Part shown: positions 23,738-25,813 of the stretch, one piece after another
Layout: the number at the start of each line of letters is the position of its first letter
Numbering within the stretch: the first letter of the stretch is position 1
DNA from: CAZLGO01 sp964559295
GTDB taxonomy: Archaea > Methanobacteriota > Methanobacteria > Methanobacteriales > Methanobacteriaceae
Reading direction: 5' to 3'
Assembly (NCBI GenBank): GCA_964559295.1
Contig: CAZLGO010000015.1
Location: 1-25,813 of the forward strand
Length of the DNA stretch: 25,813 nucleotides
Program-made: the position numbers and the translations under genes
The notes under the pieces: generated by a model
Databases searched by the model: none
What the model saw: the letters and a program-made list of their open reading frames with translations, nothing else
Told to the model about the DNA's origin: nothing

Positions 23738-24969
23738 CTTAAACCTCTCTTTATAAGGGCTTCTTCCACATTTGCTATTGTCTTTCGCATCCGCAAAACC
23801 TGATCTGGATTCGTGGAGATAGAAGATATACCAAATTCAACAAGTTTTTTGACTATAACAGGATCTGTTGCAGCGTATCCGCACACACAACTTTCTATTC
23901 CTTTTTCATTGCATTTTTTTATTACCATCTCTACAATCCCCAAAACCGCAGGATGCATCAAGTCAAAGTGCTTTGCAACTTTGGCGCCCCTTCTATCTAT
24001 GGCTAAACAACACATAGTCAGATCGCTCATACCAATTGATATAAAATCTACACCTTCTTTTATAAAATCATCGAGCGTTAGTGCAGCAGAAGGTATCTCA
24101 ATAGAGGCACCAACATCTATATCTTTGTGAGGTTTTATGCCAGCTTTTTTTAGGATCTTTTTTGATAGGACATATTCTGAGATATCCCTTAAAAAAGGGA
24201 TCTTAAGTCCTATGTTATGGTATCCTTCCTCTAAAATGCATCTTATAGCTTCAAACTCAGCCTTCAATATTTCGACATCCCTTAAGTCTTTGTATATGCC
24301 TCTAAGTCCCAAAAGAGGATTTGCCTCATCTGGTTCACAATCTCCTCCCCTTAGGCTCTTAAGTTCATCGGTTGGTATGTCAAATGTTCTAAACCACACA
24401 GGTTTTGGATAGAAAGCGTCTACAATCTCCCTTACCCCATCTACAATAACTTCAGTTAATTTTCCCTCATCTGCAAGAACGTAAGGGTGTTTTCCTGTAT
24501 GTATAATCATGCCTTCGATCCTTATGGAACCAACCCCATCTGAGAGGGGTGCAACTTCTTGTGAAATTTCAGGAACGTTTATGTTGACCTTTATATTTGT
24601 TGAGGGATGATAAACTTCAAAAAATTCTCTTTCTTCCTCTAATTCAATGAAACCCCTGTATATGTTACCAGTTTTTCCGTCAACGGTTATTATCATCTCG
24701 TCTTCAAGAATCTGAGTTGCATTTTCGCATCCAACGACACAAGGAATCTTCAACTCCCGCAGAACAATTGCAACATGACTTGTTAATCCACCATAATCAG
24801 TTACAACACCTCCTGCTCTTCGAAGATGTGAAAGCATATCTCTGGATGCCTTTTGAACTACTACGATTTCTCCTCCTTTGATGTTTAGGATATCTTCATG
24901 ACTTTTTATTTTCTTTACAGCTCCAACACCAATATACGGACTTGTACCTATTCCCTTCAATATTCCCAT
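23734..24969 (-). CDS. PEP-utilising enzyme: mobile phosphohistidine domain plus PEP-binding barrel, lacking the ATP domain
   Basis: A 411-aa protein equal to the C-terminal part of phosphoenolpyruvate synthase. The swivelling phosphohistidine domain comes first (GGVVTDYGGLTSHVAIVLRELKIPCVVG, His65), then the TIM barrel with NPLLGLRG, GASIEIPSAAL and SIGMSDLTMCCLAIDR, and the catalytic cysteine in CVCGYAA (Cys363). The usual TNDLTQ segment reads MSDLTM. The N-terminal nucleotide-binding domain is absent. In some methanogens PEP synthase is split over two genes; here no partner is in the window. It probably takes part in pyruvate-PEP interconversion, or is a regulatory PEP-binding protein. No ribosome-binding site precedes the ATG; a TATA-like TTTTTATAATA lies about 20 nt upstream, so it may be leaderless. 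It is divergent from the MurT-like gene. Confidence 0.8.
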   Translation of the reverse strand: MGILKGIGTSPYIGVGAVKKIKSHEDILNIKGGEIVVVQKASRDMLSHLRRAGGVVTDYGGLTSHVAIVLRELKIPCVVGCENATQILEDEMIITVDGKTGNIYRGFIELEEEREFFEVYHPSTNIKVNINVPEISQEVAPLSDGVGSIRIEGMIIHTGKHPYVLADEGKLTEVIVDGVREIVDAFYPKPVWFRTFDIPTDELKSLRGGDCEPDEANPLLGLRGIYKDLRDVEILKAEFEAIRCILEEGYHNIGLKIPFLRDISEYVLSKKILKKAGIKPHKDIDVGASIEIPSAALTLDDFIKEGVDFISIGMSDLTMCCLAIDRRGAKVAKHFDLMHPAVLGIVEMVIKKCNEKGIESCVCGYAATDPVIVKKLVEFGISSISTNPDQVLRMRKTIANVEEALIKRGLS

Positions 24970-25058
24970 GAATTCAGGTTTGTCTTTATTATAAAAATAT
25001 TTTGGGTTAATTCTAAAACTGAAAAAGTTTTATAATACATCGAATTTTAGTTAGAACA
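24970..25058. promoter_or_regulatory. Divergent promoter region (PEP-utilising gene / MurT-like gene)
   Basis: An 89-nt AT-rich spacer. For the plus strand TTTTATAATA at about 25028-25037 sits about 25 nt before the ATG, which predicts a leaderless mRNA. For the minus strand ATTTTTATAATAAAG at about 24986-25000 precedes the other gene. Confidence 0.5.
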
Positions 25059-25813
25059 ATGAGAAAACTACAAAAAATAAGGTGCAAAATCGCTGAGTTT
25101 GCTGGTAAACTGGCCAAATATCTGGTTAAAATGGGTCGTGGTATGGGCAAAAGCTTCCCAGGATATTTATATTTGAAGATAGGAGCATATGATTGTCTGA
25201 GGGAACTTGCAAAAAGACCAAAAATAGGAACCATACTCATAACCGGAACCAACGGCAAAACAACAAGCACAAAAATAACATGTTTGTTGTTAGAGAAGGA
25301 TTGCAAGATTTCATGCAATTTTGATAGCAACACTTTAAATGCTATCGCGACCGGGCTTTTGTCACGTATAAGTGAACTTGGAGTATTTGAATACGGAATT
25401 AGAGATATAAAAAATTCAGTGCCTGATCTTGTTTGCGAGCTTGTAGATCCTGTTGGTGTTGTGTACACGAACATATCAAGGGAACATCCTGTAGTGGGGG
25501 GGAGAAAAAATCCATTTGAAAAATATTTAAAGGCAAAGGAACTTCTTTCAGCCCCGATGAAGAGAGGAATCGTGGTTTGTAATGCCGATGACCCAAGAAC
25601 AGCCTCCATAGGTATGAAAAAGGAAGGTGATACTCATGTAACGTATTATGGTTTTGAAGTGGATTTTACGGACAGGACTCCCATAACCGCAGATGTTTTC
25701 TGCCCCATATGTAAAAACAATCTAAATTACCACAAAAGGTACCTAAACCACAGAGGCTTGTACAAATGTAAGTGCGGGTTTTCTAGACCAGAGCCGCATA
25801 TTAAACTAACAAA
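25059..25813 (+). CDS. MurT-like Mur ligase, partial (runs off the window)
   Basis: 251 codons are visible and the frame is open at the window end. It starts MRKLQKIRCKIAEFAGKLAKYLVKMGRGMGKSFPGYLYLKIG, like MurT, followed by the P-loop ITGTNGKTTSTKI (about 61-73) and a Mur-ligase middle domain. Inside that domain is an inserted zinc ribbon, CPICKNNLNY ... YKCKCGFSRPEP (Cys215, 218, 237, 239), the mark of MurT/DUF1727 proteins. Bacterial MurT works with the glutaminase GatD to amidate the glutamate of lipid II. Archaeal homologues occur in pseudomurein and other Mur-ligase clusters; the substrate here is unknown. The common RDQLDRYGE segment is replaced by SREHPVVGGRKNPFEKY. Whether GatD follows cannot be seen. 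It appears leaderless. Confidence 0.82.
   Translation, partial: MRKLQKIRCKIAEFAGKLAKYLVKMGRGMGKSFPGYLYLKIGAYDCLRELAKRPKIGTILITGTNGKTTSTKITCLLLEKDCKISCNFDSNTLNAIATGLLSRISELGVFEYGIRDIKNSVPDLVCELVDPVGVVYTNISREHPVVGGRKNPFEKYLKAKELLSAPMKRGIVVCNADDPRTASIGMKKEGDTHVTYYGFEVDFTDRTPITADVFCPICKNNLNYHKRYLNHRGLYKCKCGFSRPEPHIKLT

Noticed and set aside
25013..25609. 198-codon minus-strand frame at the right end
   Set aside because: The plus strand here encodes a MurT-like ligase with P-loop and zinc ribbon; this frame is its shadow.

Overview
This AT-rich window comes from a euryarchaeon. The evidence is an archaeal histone, aEF-1beta, Pth2, CDP-archaeol synthase, a tetraether-lipid-synthase-type radical SAM protein, archaeal TATA boxes, and genes for C1 coenzymes: methanofuran (mfnE, mfnD, mfnF), methanopterin (beta-RFAP synthase) and probably coenzyme B (a small homoaconitase-type subunit with a YLRT loop). 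Together these suggest a methanogen or a close relative such as an ANME or Archaeoglobus-like lineage; I cannot place it further. A run of exactly 10 N at 17555-17564 shows it is a scaffolded draft assembly. Most genes lie on the minus strand.

Layout. 1-586: a small membrane protein and a non-coding gap. 587-4310 (minus): mfnE, a tiny zinc-ribbon gene, aEF-1beta, a TctA-like permease, and a fused HhH-GPD glycosylase/MTHFS-like protein. 4378-4719: pth2. 4720-5053: a gap full of inverted repeats, leading into the plus-strand histone and rubrerythrin genes and a tRNA-Val/tRNA-Phe pair. 6080-10913 (minus): tRNA methylthiotransferase, a DUF308 membrane protein, pcm with an HVO_0476-type zinc protein, the hacB/leuD-type small subunit, and beta-RFAP synthase. 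10930-12975: a tes-like radical SAM gene and carS, divergent, both membrane-lipid functions. 13054-17775 (minus): wecB-wecC-mfnD-mfnF, joining UDP-ManNAcA synthesis to methanofuran synthesis. 17876-22018 (minus): a DUF460 protein, a divergent phosphohexomutase and a sugar nucleotidyltransferase. 22102-25813: truA, hisA, a PEP-synthase-like C-terminal half, and the start of a MurT-like Mur ligase.

Most of this is housekeeping and coenzyme biosynthesis. The points that stand out are: the glycosylase-MTHFS fusion; three genes (wecC, DUF460, nucleotidyltransferase) whose conserved N-termini have no ATG/GTG/TTG start but sit behind a Shine-Dalgarno site spaced exactly 7 nt from ATA, CTG or GTA; a family of intergenic palindromes sharing words such as GTTGATC, GAAACTTT and GAAACC/GGTTTC at three loci; a nucleotidyltransferase/mutase pair that looks like a split version of a fused protein; and a PEP-synthase-like protein lacking the ATP-binding half. 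I found no CRISPR array, transposase or defence cassette.
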